Shown piece by piece: positions 8,951-16,908 of a stretch of 64,000 nucleotides of DNA. A model generated the notes under the pieces. The model was not told where the DNA came from and made no database searches. It worked only from the letters and a program-made list of their open reading frames with translations. The position numbers and the translations under genes were made by a program. This stretch comes from Luteibacter rhizovicinus DSM 16549 (lineage in GTDB: Bacteria > Pseudomonadota > Gammaproteobacteria > Xanthomonadales > Rhodanobacteraceae). The stretch is taken from the NCBI RefSeq assembly GCF_001887595.1, contig NZ_CP017480.1, positions 434,001 to 498,000 of the forward strand. Direction: 5' to 3'. Position 1 is the stretch's first letter. Every line of letters starts with the position of its first letter.

Positions 8951-9092
8951 GAGTCTTCGGTGCCCACCCTCGAGGCGAGTTCCGCACAAGTGGAGCGGCC
9001 GTAGGCCAGATAGATACATGGGCCGCGCAGCGGCCTTCCTTTACGAAACGCGGAGGACCTGTCTGAGCAGCGAGGGTGGGCACCGAAGGCTC
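8951..9092 (-). repeat. MITE-like repeat unit B, inverted copy of unit A
   Basis: Read on the minus strand this 142-base unit follows unit A base by base with scattered substitutions and only one-base length difference. Its own ends are 22-base inverted repeats (8951-8972 and 9071-9092) differing at one position. The two units are separated by 242 bases of unrelated sequence, so the whole 8566-9092 block is a large imperfect palindrome. Confidence 0.75.
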
Positions 9093-9111
9093 TTTGCCTC
9101 AAGCCCCCCAG

Positions 9112-9133
9112 CGAGGGTAGGCACCGAAGGCTC
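9112..9133. repeat. Solo copy of the repeat terminus
   Basis: CGAGGGTAGGCACCGAAGGC and two more bases match the right end of unit B (9071-9092) at 21 of 22 positions, but no unit body is attached. It looks like the remnant of a third copy or a duplicated end, 19 bases beyond unit B. Confidence 0.65.
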
Positions 9134-9173
9134 TGCGCCTCAACCTGCGCCTGCTCTTGGCTTGTACCGAAAA

Positions 9174-10091
9174 TCAGGCCGGAAGCAGGTCCAGCACGGC
9201 GGTGGCGAGGATGTCCGGCTGGAACTTGGCGATGAACTTGTCGGCGCCGACGCGGGCCACCATCGCCTCGTTGAAGACGCCACTCAGCGAGCTGTGCAGG
9301 AGCACCTTCATATGGCGCAGCTGGGCATCCTCACGGATGGCCGTGGTCAGCGCGTAGCCGTCCATCAGGGGCATCTCGATATCGGAAACGACCAGGTCGA
9401 CCCGCTCATCGACCGGACCCATCGCCATCGTGCGCAGCTTGTCGAGGCCTTCGCGCCCATCCTTGGCGATCACGCATTCCAGGTCCATCTTGCGGAACAG
9501 GTCGACCAACTGGGTGCGGGCGACCGCCGAGTCGTCGATCACCAGGATCCGGCGGTTACCCGCCTGCTGCACGTGCGCCGCCTGCTGTACACGATCGGAG
9601 AGCTGCACCAGAGGGGGCGAGACCGACGACAGCACCTGCTCGACATCCACGATGGCGAGCAGGTCGCCATCCAGCCGGGTCACCGCGTTGACGCGCGCGC
9701 CGTAGCCGAGCGCTGCCGACGGCGCCGTCAGGTTGGCGCCGTCCACGTGGACGATGCGGTCGACGTCCGAGACCAGGAAGCCCTGCACGGAGAGGTTGAA
9801 CTCGGTGACGATCAGGTGCGCACTGTCGACGCTGGCCAAGGGCGGATAACCCATCGCCGCGGCGAGGTCGATGACGGGGATAGTGCTTCCGCGATAGTCG
9901 AAACTGCCCGAGACCAGGGCGTGCATGCTGGGCATCCGCTCCAGGCGCGGCCGGCGCAGCACTTCGCGAACCTTGAAGACGTTGATGCCGAACGCCTGGC
10001 GGTCGCCCAGGCGAAACAGCAGCATGGCCACGCGATTGTGGCCCGCCAGGCGGGTAAAGGTGTCCACGGTGTCGAGCAGCGGTCGGGCCAT
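9174..10091 (-). CDS. cheV: Chemotaxis coupling/response regulator protein CheV
   Basis: Hybrid adaptor with an N-terminal CheW domain (residues ~10-165; VLRRPRLERMPSMHALVSGS, IPVIDLAAAMG) that binds chemoreceptors and CheA, and a C-terminal receiver domain (residues ~180-305; ILVIDDSAVART, VSDIEMPLMDGYAL). Asp237 in VSDIEMP is the predicted phosphorylation site. 305 residues is normal. The frame continues open upstream but the CheW domain begins right after the ATG at 10091. It sits between the rod operon and flgA, as in xanthomonads, and probably uses the FliA-like promoter at 10127-10153. Confidence 0.93.
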   Translation of the reverse strand: MARPLLDTVDTFTRLAGHNRVAMLLFRLGDRQAFGINVFKVREVLRRPRLERMPSMHALVSGSFDYRGSTIPVIDLAAAMGYPPLASVDSAHLIVTEFNLSVQGFLVSDVDRIVHVDGANLTAPSAALGYGARVNAVTRLDGDLLAIVDVEQVLSSVSPPLVQLSDRVQQAAHVQQAGNRRILVIDDSAVARTQLVDLFRKMDLECVIAKDGREGLDKLRTMAMGPVDERVDLVVSDIEMPLMDGYALTTAIREDAQLRHMKVLLHSSLSGVFNEAMVARVGADKFIAKFQPDILATAVLDLLPA

Positions 10092-10126
10092 GACGTGCGA
10101 GGCATCTACAGAAGGTGTCGCCAACG

Positions 10127-10153
10127 GTATCGGCGGCGCTGCTGGTTTCTGTA
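10127..10153 (-). promoter_or_regulatory. Probable FliA (sigma-28) promoter of cheV
   Basis: On the minus strand the sequence is TACAGAAA-N11-GCCGATAC. The -10 element matches the FliA consensus GCCGATAA at seven of eight bases and the spacing is the exact 11; the -35 element (consensus TAAAGTTT) is only a partial match. It ends 35 bases before the cheV start. The same -10 with better -35 elements is found before flgM and before the gene at 54318. Confidence 0.5.
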
Positions 10154-10163
10154 GGCGTGCGCA

Positions 10164-10178
10164 TGGCACGCCGATTGC
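10164..10178 (+). promoter_or_regulatory. Sigma-54 promoter of the transducer-flgA operon
   Basis: TGGCAC-GCCGA-TTGC matches the sigma-54 consensus TGGCAC-N5-TTGC exactly and is followed by AT. It points toward the MCP-type gene at 10242, with a predicted transcript start near 10190. It is back-to-back with the cheV promoter in the same 150-base gap. Confidence 0.85.
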
Positions 10179-10241
10179 ATGACTCAAGTCCTGACGCTCC
10201 CGACCGATTAAGTGGAGCGACCATCCGACGAAAGCGAAATC

Positions 10242-11549
10242 ATGACCCTCCTCTGGAGCCAGCACGTCCGCCTCCTCGCCCACGCCGCCTCCCAGGGCGA
10301 TGCGGCGCGTGTTCGCGCCCTCTCCGCGCAGTACCCGGCCGCGGCCAGCGCCATGGGCGCCCTGCTCAAGCCGGCGGAACCGCGCACCGCGCCAGCGACG
10401 ACCATCCAGGCGATCGAGCAGCAAGGCATGGTGCTGACGAACGCACAGGCGCTCGGTGGCACCCTGCTGGAGCTCGGCAAGGTGGTGGAAGGCGCCCGCG
10501 ACACCGCCGGACGTTTGACGGATGCCAGCGCCAGGATTTCGACGGCGCTCGACCAGGCCTACGCCGGCGCCGCCGGCATGGGCGACTCGGGCAGCCAGGG
10601 CCTGGCCACGGCCGGCGACCTCGACGGCCAGCTGCGCCTGCTGCGTAGCGCCCTCTCGGGCATGAGCCGCAACCATGCGCAGTTCTCCGAATACTTCACC
10701 GCGATCCGCAAGCTGACCGCGACGGTTCAGGACATCGCCCACCAGACCAACCTCGTCGCGCTGAACGCCGCGATCGAGGCGGCACGTGCGGGTGAGGCCG
10801 GCCGCGGCTTCGCCGTGGTTGCCGACGAGGTCAAGCAACTCGCCGAGAAAACCACCCAGGCCACCGCCGAGATCGACCAGACCACCGAGGCCGTCGGCCA
10901 GTTCGCCGGCCAGCTCGATGACGCCGTGCAGAACAGCCTGCGTCGCCTGGACCAGACCCAGTCGGGTATCGCCGGCATGCAGACCTCGATGGGTCGCGTG
11001 GACGAAGCCGCCCGCGGGGCGCGCGGCAACATCGACGCAGCCCGCGAAGGCATGGGTGCGCTACAGGGCCGCATCGCGGCCATCCAGGCGACCCAGGGAA
11101 CCCTCGGCCGCGTCACCAACGACGCCCGTCGCCAGGCCGACGCCGCAGCGCGCGCCGCCGTGCTTGCGCACCGCCTGGGCCTGAGCCGCCTCGAAACCGA
11201 GGGCGACCTCGACGCCGCCAGCCTCAGCCAGATGATCCGTGAAGCCAGCCAGGGCCTTCGCTTCGCCGTGGAACTCGCCTCGCGCGACCCGGCCAGCCTC
11301 GACCGTCGCTGGCTCGATACCACGCCACTCATGCGCTGCATCGACCAGTTCCGCCTGCGTCGACCGGACAGTCCGACTGAGGGCATCCGTGCCGCCGGCG
11401 AGCGATTCTCGACCCTCGCGTCGCACTACGCCATCACGCTCGGTGAAGGCCGTCATGCCGATGCCAGCCACATGGTCGCCGAGCTCAACAGGGAACTGGA
11501 CGCGATCACCCAGGGCCTGTCCGCATCGCTGGCGGAACGCGCCGCGTGA
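10242..11549 (+). CDS. Soluble methyl-accepting-chemotaxis-type transducer
   Basis: A 435-residue protein with no membrane segment and no recognisable N-terminal sensor domain. Residues ~163-205 carry the invariant MCP signalling hairpin ([40 protein letters not shown]), flanked by long Ala/Gln-rich coiled coils. The last ~110 residues, after the coiled coil, are a helical region I do not recognise. It should bind CheA/CheW in the cytoplasm. Its stop overlaps the GTG of flgA (GTGA), so it is co-translated with a flagellar gene. A GTG start at 10212 in the same frame is possible, but the ATG at 10242 is preferred because it is the first methionine and the added residues have no domain. Ligand unknown. 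Confidence 0.85.
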   Translation: MTLLWSQHVRLLAHAASQGDAARVRALSAQYPAAASAMGALLKPAEPRTAPATTIQAIEQQGMVLTNAQALGGTLLELGKVVEGARDTAGRLTDASARISTALDQAYAGAAGMGDSGSQGLATAGDLDGQLRLLRSALSGMSRNHAQFSEYFTAIRKLTATVQDIAHQTNLVALNAAIEAARAGEAGRGFAVVADEVKQLAEKTTQATAEIDQTTEAVGQFAGQLDDAVQNSLRRLDQTQSGIAGMQTSMGRVDEAARGARGNIDAAREGMGALQGRIAAIQATQGTLGRVTNDARRQADAAARAAVLAHRLGLSRLETEGDLDAASLSQMIREASQGLRFAVELASRDPASLDRRWLDTTPLMRCIDQFRLRRPDSPTEGIRAAGERFSTLASHYAITLGEGRHADASHMVAELNRELDAITQGLSASLAERAA

Positions 11550-12247
11550 GTTCATCGACCCTCGCCCGCGGCATCACCGCGACCGCCCTGCTCGCCTTGC
11601 CGCTCTGCGCGCTGGCCGGGCAGACGGTCGAGGCGGTGCGCGTGGCGGCGGTGACCTGGCTCCAGCAGAACCGCACCCTTCCCGGCGCTCGCATGACCGT
11701 CGAAGCCGATCCGCTCGACAGCCGCCTCCGGCTGGCGGATTGCCCAAAGCCGCTCGAATCGTCGCTTCCGGGCAACCGGCCCCTCGGCGCCCGGGTGAGC
11801 GTCGCCGTGCACTGCCCGGTGCCGGGCGGCTGGACCGTGCGCGTGCCGGTGCGGGTCAAGATGTTTACCCCTGTGCTGGTCACCACCCGCCCGCTCGCGC
11901 GTGGTGACGGCGTCGGGGCCGGGGATGTCCGCGCCGAGGAGCGCGACATCACCAGCCTCGCCTACGGCTATGTCGCGGAGATCGGTCAGATCGACGGTCG
12001 CTCGCTTGCCAGGCCGCTGAGCGCCGGCACGGTACTGACGCCCGGCATGCTCGCCGGACGCCAGACCGTCCGCATCGGCGATTCGGTCAGCATGCAGGCC
12101 GACGTCGAGGGCGTGGTCATCCGCGTCGCCGGCGTGGCCATGGGTGCCGGTGATACCGGCACCCGCCTGAAGGTACGCAACGCTTCATCCGGGAAGGTGC
12201 TCGATGCCGTGGTCACCGGGCCGGGCACCGTCGCGGTACTGCCATGA
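11546..12247 (+). CDS. flgA: P-ring assembly chaperone FlgA
   Basis: Periplasmic chaperone required to assemble the FlgI P ring. 233 residues with a Sec signal peptide ([17 protein letters not shown]) and a C-terminal SAF domain: [20 protein letters not shown], then [11 protein letters not shown] and [20 protein letters not shown], the conserved FlgA ending. The start is GTG at 11546, overlapping the stop of the upstream transducer gene by four bases. FlgI, its client, is encoded 8 kb away in the rod-hook operon. Confidence 0.94.
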   Translation: MSSSTLARGITATALLALPLCALAGQTVEAVRVAAVTWLQQNRTLPGARMTVEADPLDSRLRLADCPKPLESSLPGNRPLGARVSVAVHCPVPGGWTVRVPVRVKMFTPVLVTTRPLARGDGVGAGDVRAEERDITSLAYGYVAEIGQIDGRSLARPLSAGTVLTPGMLAGRQTVRIGDSVSMQADVEGVVIRVAGVAMGAGDTGTRLKVRNASSGKVLDAVVTGPGTVAVLP

Positions 12248-12289
12248 ACAAAATCCAAACCAGGTCACACTTCCCGGCCTAGGGCCAGT

Positions 12290-12316
12290 TAAAGTTCGCC
12301 GACAGGCCGCCGATAA
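12290..12316 (+). promoter_or_regulatory. FliA (sigma-28) promoter of flgM
   Basis: TAAAGTTC-N11-GCCGATAA: 15 of 16 consensus bases (TAAAGTTT, GCCGATAA) with the exact 11-base spacer. It lies 34 bases before the flgM start. In enterics flgM also has its own FliA promoter, which makes the anti-sigma factor part of a feedback loop (established for Salmonella; inferred here). Confidence 0.9.
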
Positions 12317-12350
12317 GGGGTTTGAAGGACACAAGCTCCGAGGACACACT

Positions 12351-12656
12351 ATGACGACGACGATCAAACCCGGTATCCAGGCTCCGCAGCCCCAGGTGCA
12401 GCTCCGCACCCAGAACCCGGCTGCCGGCTCCGCCGCCTCGACGCAGAGCGCCAGCTCGGTGCGTCCGAGCGACGACAGCGTCAAGATCACCGACTCGGCC
12501 AAGGCGCTCGACGCCGCCAGCCGCGGCGATGGCATCGACAGCAAGCGCGTGGACGAAATCCGCAGCAAGCTGGCCGACGGCACCTACAAGCCTGACGCCC
12601 AGGCCATCGCGAGCAAGTTTCTTGCGATGGAAGGCCAGATCGGCAGCAAGGCATGA
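12351..12656 (+). CDS. flgM: Anti-sigma-28 factor FlgM
   Basis: Small (101-residue) inhibitor of FliA, exported through the completed hook so that late flagellar genes switch on. The first ~45 residues are disordered (Gln/Ala/Pro/Ser-rich), as needed for export; residues ~46-98 (DSVKITDSAKALDAAS, VDEIRSKLADGTYKPDAQAI) form the FliA-binding helices. The frame is open back to 12204, but the ATG at 12351 is preceded by CGAGGA and lies downstream of the FliA promoter, which fixes it. ATGA overlap with flgN. Confidence 0.95.
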   Translation: MTTTIKPGIQAPQPQVQLRTQNPAAGSAASTQSASSVRPSDDSVKITDSAKALDAASRGDGIDSKRVDEIRSKLADGTYKPDAQAIASKFLAMEGQIGSKA

Positions 12657-13099
12657 CCCACCCGCTCGACTCCGACTTCGACACGGCCGTCCGCGCCGTC
12701 ATGGGCGACCTCGCCCGTGAGGTCGACGCGCTGCACGCCACCCTGATCGACGAGCGCATGGCGCTCGATCAGGCTGACACGCATGCGCTCGACACAGTCA
12801 GCCGGGCGAAGGGCAAACTGCTCGACCGCATCGAGAAGCTGGATGCCGAGCGTCGCCATCTGGGTGACGCCGCCGGTGTCGACACGCTCAACGATGCACG
12901 CTGGACGCACACGATCGAACGCCTGGTCGAGTGCCGCAAACTCAACGAAGTAAACGGCCGCATTGTCGGCCAGCGAATCGGTCACGTTCGCCAGGCGCTT
13001 GCGCTGCTCGCGGGCGATTCGCCGGGTGGTTCCACCTACGGCCCCAAAGGTGACACTGCGCGGGTGAAACTGCGCTCCGCCACCATCGCGCAGGTTTGA
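12653..13099 (+). CDS. flgN: Flagellar export chaperone FlgN
   Basis: Cytoplasmic helical chaperone for the hook-junction proteins FlgK and FlgL. 148 residues, almost entirely predicted helix, with the family-like stretch LHATLIDERMALDQADTHAL and ERLVECRKLNEVNGRIVGQR. It overlaps the flgM stop by four bases; flgM-flgN pairing is conserved in gammaproteobacteria. Sequence conservation in this family is low, so context carries much of the call. Confidence 0.88.
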   Translation: MTHPLDSDFDTAVRAVMGDLAREVDALHATLIDERMALDQADTHALDTVSRAKGKLLDRIEKLDAERRHLGDAAGVDTLNDARWTHTIERLVECRKLNEVNGRIVGQRIGHVRQALALLAGDSPGGSTYGPKGDTARVKLRSATIAQV

Positions 13100-13151
13100 C
13101 CACCACCGAGACCATTCCCCAGACTCACCCAGACGGCGCACCAACAAAGCA

Positions 13152-14432
13152 ATGGCAGTGACCCCCCAGCCGACAGCGGTGAATGACGACGGCATCCTCC
13201 CGATCGTCCGCGTACCCATCCTGGACAGAAAGCAGGCGCTGTTCGCCTATGAACTTCTGTTCCCACGCCCCATCGGCAGCGATATCGACGCCGCGGCGCT
13301 TGCACACACGCAGGCCACGCTGAGCGCGATCGCGGACGGCAGCCTCAAGCGACTCGTTCGCGACAATCGTGCCTTCCTGCACATGTCGCCCCAGTTGCTC
13401 CTCGAGCATGCGGACATCCTTCGCCATAACGCGCGCCTCGGCGCGAGCATCAGTGCGGATGTCGGTACCGACGACCAGTTGCTCGAGAAGCTCCGCGAGC
13501 TGAAGGGTCATGGCTGCCTGTTCATGCTCGAAGACTTCAACCTCCCCGCCGACCCCGAACACAGGGCCGGCGTGGATGCCTTGCTGCGCATCGTGCAGTT
13601 CGCCAAGATCGCGGTGGATCATCGTCATCCGGTCGCGGCACGCGCGCACATGGACTACGTCCATGCCTTCGGCGTCAAGGTCATCGTCACTGGCATCGAC
13701 ACACACGAAACCTTCGTCGACTACGCCGACCAGGATGTCGACGGCTTCCAGGGCAAGTACCTGCTGCGTCCCGAGCGTGTGGACATGCCACGTCTGGCGC
13801 CGAGCAAGCTTGGCGTGCTGCGCCTCATGGGCGCGCTGCAGGATCCCGAAAACGGTCCTGTCGAGCTGGGCAAGATCATCCGCGACGACGCCGTGCTCAG
13901 CTACAAGCTGCTCGGTTGCGTGAATTCCGCCTACTTCGCCCTGCCCCGCCAGCTGAAATCGGTGGAGCAAGCCGCGGTGTTCTTCGGCGTGAATCGCATG
14001 CGCAACTGGATCTTCACCATGGCCGTCTCCGGCATGGACGAGCGTCCGCCGGAGCTGCTTCGCCTCGCACTGATCCGCGCACACATGTGCGAGAAGCTCG
14101 CCCGCACGATCAAGCCCGAGCTGCAGGAAATGGCCTTCACCGCCGGCCTGTTCTCACTGCTCGATACGTTGATGAATGTGTCGATGGCCTACGTGCTCGA
14201 ACACCTCCCGCTCGCGATCGAAATCCGCGAAGCGCTGCTCGAGGGTGCCGGCCCGTTCGCACCGCTGCTCGACCAGATCCGTCACTGGGAACAGGGCGAG
14301 CTGGAAAGCGATTCGGCGCTGCGCACGCAGCACCTGCAGACGATGGCCGCCATGTACGTCGAGGCCGCCAGCTGGGCCGACCACGTCTACGCCTTCGCCG
14401 ACGGCACGGCCGTGGTCGAAGCCGAAGCCTGA
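13152..14432 (+). CDS. EAL-HDOD (YuxH-type) signalling protein
   Basis: 426-residue cytoplasmic protein with an N-terminal EAL-like domain (residues ~15-210) and a C-terminal HDOD domain (~215-400; DDAVLSYKLLGCVNSAYFAL, FGVNRMRNWIFTMAVSGM). The EAL motif is degenerate (YELLFPR in place of EALLR) and the metal-binding acidic residues expected of active phosphodiesterases are not evident, so it is probably a non-catalytic c-di-GMP binder or protein-interaction module. It follows flgN by 52 bases on the same strand, suggesting a role in motility or its regulation. The frame opens at the ATG at 13152. Confidence 0.82.
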   Translation: MAVTPQPTAVNDDGILPIVRVPILDRKQALFAYELLFPRPIGSDIDAAALAHTQATLSAIADGSLKRLVRDNRAFLHMSPQLLLEHADILRHNARLGASISADVGTDDQLLEKLRELKGHGCLFMLEDFNLPADPEHRAGVDALLRIVQFAKIAVDHRHPVAARAHMDYVHAFGVKVIVTGIDTHETFVDYADQDVDGFQGKYLLRPERVDMPRLAPSKLGVLRLMGALQDPENGPVELGKIIRDDAVLSYKLLGCVNSAYFALPRQLKSVEQAAVFFGVNRMRNWIFTMAVSGMDERPPELLRLALIRAHMCEKLARTIKPELQEMAFTAGLFSLLDTLMNVSMAYVLEHLPLAIEIREALLEGAGPFAPLLDQIRHWEQGELESDSALRTQHLQTMAAMYVEAASWADHVYAFADGTAVVEAEA

Positions 14433-14439
14433 AAGAAAT

Positions 14440-14516
14440 GTGGGAGCCGATTCATCGGCGAAAAGCCAACGGAGCGGTGACGCCGTAGCGCCAATCGCCG
14501 ATAAATCGGCTCCCAC
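14440..14516. repeat. REP pair (inverted GTGGGAGCCG family)
   Basis: GTGGGAGCCGATTCATCGGC and its inverted partner GCCGATAAATCGGCTCCCAC face each other across a ~37-base spacer, in the gap between the convergent EAL-HDOD and MAPEG-like genes. Each half is itself a small hairpin. Related copies at 18975-19044, 28226-28248 and 41724-41801 define a family. Confidence 0.85.
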
Positions 14517-14532
14517 AAAGACCGGCGATCGG

Positions 14533-14943
14533 TCAGGTCACGCTCGCCGCAATGACGTGGATCACCACGTACTGCCAAAGCAGCATCAAGGCCATCAAGC
14601 CGATGACGACGAGGGTCAGACCCGCCCCGACCGCGCGCCCCGGCGAATTACCCGCCGCGCGCGACAGCCCGATCGCATGAACGACGCGCGCAAGCAACAG
14701 GGCGATACCGAACGCGTGGAGCAGCAGCGGCACCGTCTGGTCGAGTTCGAGAACCAGCAACAGCATCAGCGCGAGCGGCACGTACTCCACGGCATTGCCA
14801 TGGGCACGAATCGCACAGGCCACGCTTCGGTCGCCGCCGTCGCCCAATCCGATACGCGTACGCCGGCGAATGAGCATCACGCGCACGGCCAGGCCAAGGA
14901 TGAGCAAGGTCAGCAGTGCCGCATAGAGTCCGGTGATGCGCAT
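14533..14943 (-). CDS. MAPEG family membrane protein
   Basis: 136-residue integral membrane protein with four predicted hydrophobic segments. The stretch IRAHGNAVEYVPLALMLLLV (residues ~46-65) is the MAPEG hallmark (RAHxNxxEYxP), and LLLHAFGIALLLARVVHAIG is the third helix. Relatives include glutathione-dependent membrane enzymes and YecN-like proteins; the substrate here is unknown. The start at 14943 gives an N-terminal helix immediately; the frame extends upstream without a membrane helix. It shares strand and a 19-base gap with the TMEM43-like gene. Confidence 0.85.
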   Translation of the reverse strand: MRITGLYAALLTLLILGLAVRVMLIRRRTRIGLGDGGDRSVACAIRAHGNAVEYVPLALMLLLVLELDQTVPLLLHAFGIALLLARVVHAIGLSRAAGNSPGRAVGAGLTLVVIGLMALMLLWQYVVIHVIAASVT

Positions 14944-14962
14944 GGTGTCGCTCCTGTCTGGA

Positions 14963-16018
14963 TCAGTCCGACCGTGATGCCGATCGCTGTTGCACGCGCC
15001 AGATGGCAAGACCGGCACCGAGCACGGCAACGAGCAACCATACGCTTGCCGTCATCGCGTCGCCAGCCAGCCATATCACCCCGGCAACAGCGGGTACCAC
15101 CACGGCGCCGACGCCCACGGCGAAAAGCACATCCCGGCGCAGACGACTGGTGAGAGCCAGCAGGAAAGCACCCAGGGCAGCGAACGCGAAGGCGGCGAGA
15201 CGAACCAGGAGGACGGCCTGGGGTGGCTCGGGCATGGCCGGCAACACGTCGAGCAGGCTGCGATCGCCGACCTGAACTTCGAAGCCCGGATCCCCGTCTT
15301 TCACCTCGCGCGGCGCCAGCGTATCGCCATCGATGCGCGCCAGCACGGTCATTGGCTGCACCGGCACGGCTTCCCAGCTGACCCGAAGATCGCCCAGGCG
15401 AGGATTGGACGGCTTGCTGCTCGTGACGAGCTTATCGCCCACCCGCTGGAAGGTCGCGGCGAGATTCGGCGGCAGTTTGTGCTCGTCGGGCGCGATGTCG
15501 ATACGCCCGGGAAACGCGCGAATGATCGGCGTGGACAGCTTGAAGTTGCCCAGCTTCACTTCACCCGCTTCGAACTGACGACCCTGGATCGGGAAAGCGC
15601 CGGGATTGACGTGCCCCGCCGGTTTGGCGAAATTGGTCGCATCGATGGGACGATCGACCCAGTCCAGCTCGTAGTGCGTGCTGCCACCGACCGTTATTTC
15701 GCGCCACTGGAACATTTCCACATGGCGGATGAGGATCGGTGAATCCGCGCGGACATCGAATTCCGGATCGCGCGGTGCATCGAGGATCTGCGGCGTGCCG
15801 TTTACACGCGTCATCGAACCGTACTGCCCCGCGGAAGGCCGCCCTGCATCGCCCAGATCCAGCACGGGTGACCCATGGCGGGCCATGGCCGCGCCATAGT
15901 CCATGACCCGGTGTTCGTTCCAGGCGATCAGGCCCAGTCCCGCGAGTAGCAGCACCGCGCCGGCGACGCGCGCGCCCCAGGCCATCCCGCCGTCATTGGT
16001 CTTGTGCTTCGACTTCAT
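14963..16018 (-). CDS. TMEM43-like membrane protein
   Basis: 351 residues: one N-terminal transmembrane helix (residues ~13-32, ending GLIAWNEHRVMDYGAAMA), a ~220-residue extracytoplasmic domain, and three C-terminal helices (~268-345). The NEHR/NEGR motif straight after the first helix and the 1+3 helix layout are typical of the TMEM43/LUMA family, which also occurs in bacteria with unknown function. Family assignment is from layout and motif memory only. Confidence 0.7.
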   Translation of the reverse strand: MKSKHKTNDGGMAWGARVAGAVLLLAGLGLIAWNEHRVMDYGAAMARHGSPVLDLGDAGRPSAGQYGSMTRVNGTPQILDAPRDPEFDVRADSPILIRHVEMFQWREITVGGSTHYELDWVDRPIDATNFAKPAGHVNPGAFPIQGRQFEAGEVKLGNFKLSTPIIRAFPGRIDIAPDEHKLPPNLAATFQRVGDKLVTSSKPSNPRLGDLRVSWEAVPVQPMTVLARIDGDTLAPREVKDGDPGFEVQVGDRSLLDVLPAMPEPPQAVLLVRLAAFAFAALGAFLLALTSRLRRDVLFAVGVGAVVVPAVAGVIWLAGDAMTASVWLLVAVLGAGLAIWRVQQRSASRSD

Positions 16019-16046
16019 CCTGCCCCCGTGCCCATCATCGGCGTCC

Positions 16047-16898
16047 TTACGCTTCGATGCCGCTTAGTCGTTCATGCGTATCGGCAGCCGTGTAACGGCC
16101 TTTACCGTCCTTTTCCACGGAGGCCATGGCGCACCCGTGGTCGTGGGTAAAGAACAGCTTTACGCCACGTGCGATCTTGTCGTCGAGAAACACCCGCTTC
16201 TCGTCGATCAGTTTCTCCGGCCAACGGTCGTACCCCATCGTCACCGGCAGATGTACCCAGGGCCGGCCCGGAATGAGGTCAGCGCAGAAGACCACACCGC
16301 CCACCTCGGCGAGCATGAGACCCGGCGTGTGGCCCTCGGAAAACTCGAAGCGCACAGCCTCGCCCAGGGACGACGAACGCCCGGCTTCGACCAGTTCGAG
16401 CCGGCCGCTCGCTTCGAGCAGGCCGACCAGTTCGGGGATGAACGAGGCGCGGTCGCGCGGATGCGGATCGCGGGCGCGCGCCCAGTGTTCGGCGCCGACC
16501 AGGAAACGCGCGTTCGGAAACAGCAGGGTGGGCGCCTGCCCCTCCGCCCACGGGGCGAGAAGGCCGCCCGCGTGATCAAAATGAAGGTGCGACAGCACGA
16601 CGGCATCGATGTCCTCGTGACGAAGACCGGCTTCGGCAAGCGAATCGAGCAGGACGTGACGGTCCTCGACCACCCCAAACCGTTCGCGCATGGCCGGATC
16701 GAAGAAGGCGCCGATACCCGTTTCGAACAGCACGTTCCGGCCGTCCAGCCCGGTGACGAGGAGGCAGCGGCAAGCGAGCGGGATGCGGTTTTCCGCGTCC
16801 GGCGCCACCCAGCGCGACCACATGGCGCGCGGCGCGTTGCCGAACATCGCGCCACCGTCGAGCCGCTGCGAATTGCCGATAAGTGACCAGAGCTTCAT
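16047..16898 (-). CDS. MBL-fold metallo-hydrolase
   Basis: 283-residue metallo-beta-lactamase-fold enzyme. The zinc-binding motif HLHFDHAGG (HxHxDH) sits near residue 103; further ligands are expected at EGHTPGL (His), FCADLIP (Asp) and FTHDHGC (His). Such proteins hydrolyse thioesters, lactones or phosphodiesters; the substrate cannot be read from sequence. The frame is open to 16958, but [20 protein letters not shown] at 16898 is the usual beginning of this subfamily. Located 10 bases downstream of ggt on the same strand. Confidence 0.88.
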   Translation of the reverse strand: MKLWSLIGNSQRLDGGAMFGNAPRAMWSRWVAPDAENRIPLACRCLLVTGLDGRNVLFETGIGAFFDPAMRERFGVVEDRHVLLDSLAEAGLRHEDIDAVVLSHLHFDHAGGLLAPWAEGQAPTLLFPNARFLVGAEHWARARDPHPRDRASFIPELVGLLEASGRLELVEAGRSSSLGEAVRFEFSEGHTPGLMLAEVGGVVFCADLIPGRPWVHLPVTMGYDRWPEKLIDEKRVFLDDKIARGVKLFFTHDHGCAMASVEKDGKGRYTAADTHERLSGIEA

Positions 16899-16908
16899 GC
16901 GGGCAACC

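Larger units (their letters stand above)
8334..9173. other. Gene-free repeat region between flgB and cheV
   Basis: This ~840-base stretch contains the flgB promoter at its left end and no convincing gene. Short open frames exist on both strands (for example 8747-9004 plus and 8723-9019 minus), but they run through the inverted repeats, have Arg/Ser/Pro-biased translations typical of non-coding GC-rich DNA, and lack ribosome sites. The content is two long repeat units in opposite orientation (8566-8708 and 8951-9092), a solo end copy (9112-9133) and a separate hairpin (8453-8482). Confidence 0.7.

Noticed and set aside
8747..9004. Possible small protein gene inside the repeat block
   Set aside because: It continues into repeat unit B, whose sequence also occurs inverted in unit A, and lacks a ribosome site; more likely chance coding in GC-rich repeat DNA.
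8723..9019. Minus-strand open frame across the centre and unit B
   Set aside because: Its start is inside the repeat and its translation is partly repeated from unit A's plus strand (YLSGLRPLHL); this is a property of the repeat, not of a gene.
14497..14504. FliA-like -10 sequence GCCGATAA within the REP pair
   Set aside because: No matching -35 element at 11 bases upstream, and the octamer is part of the REP stem.
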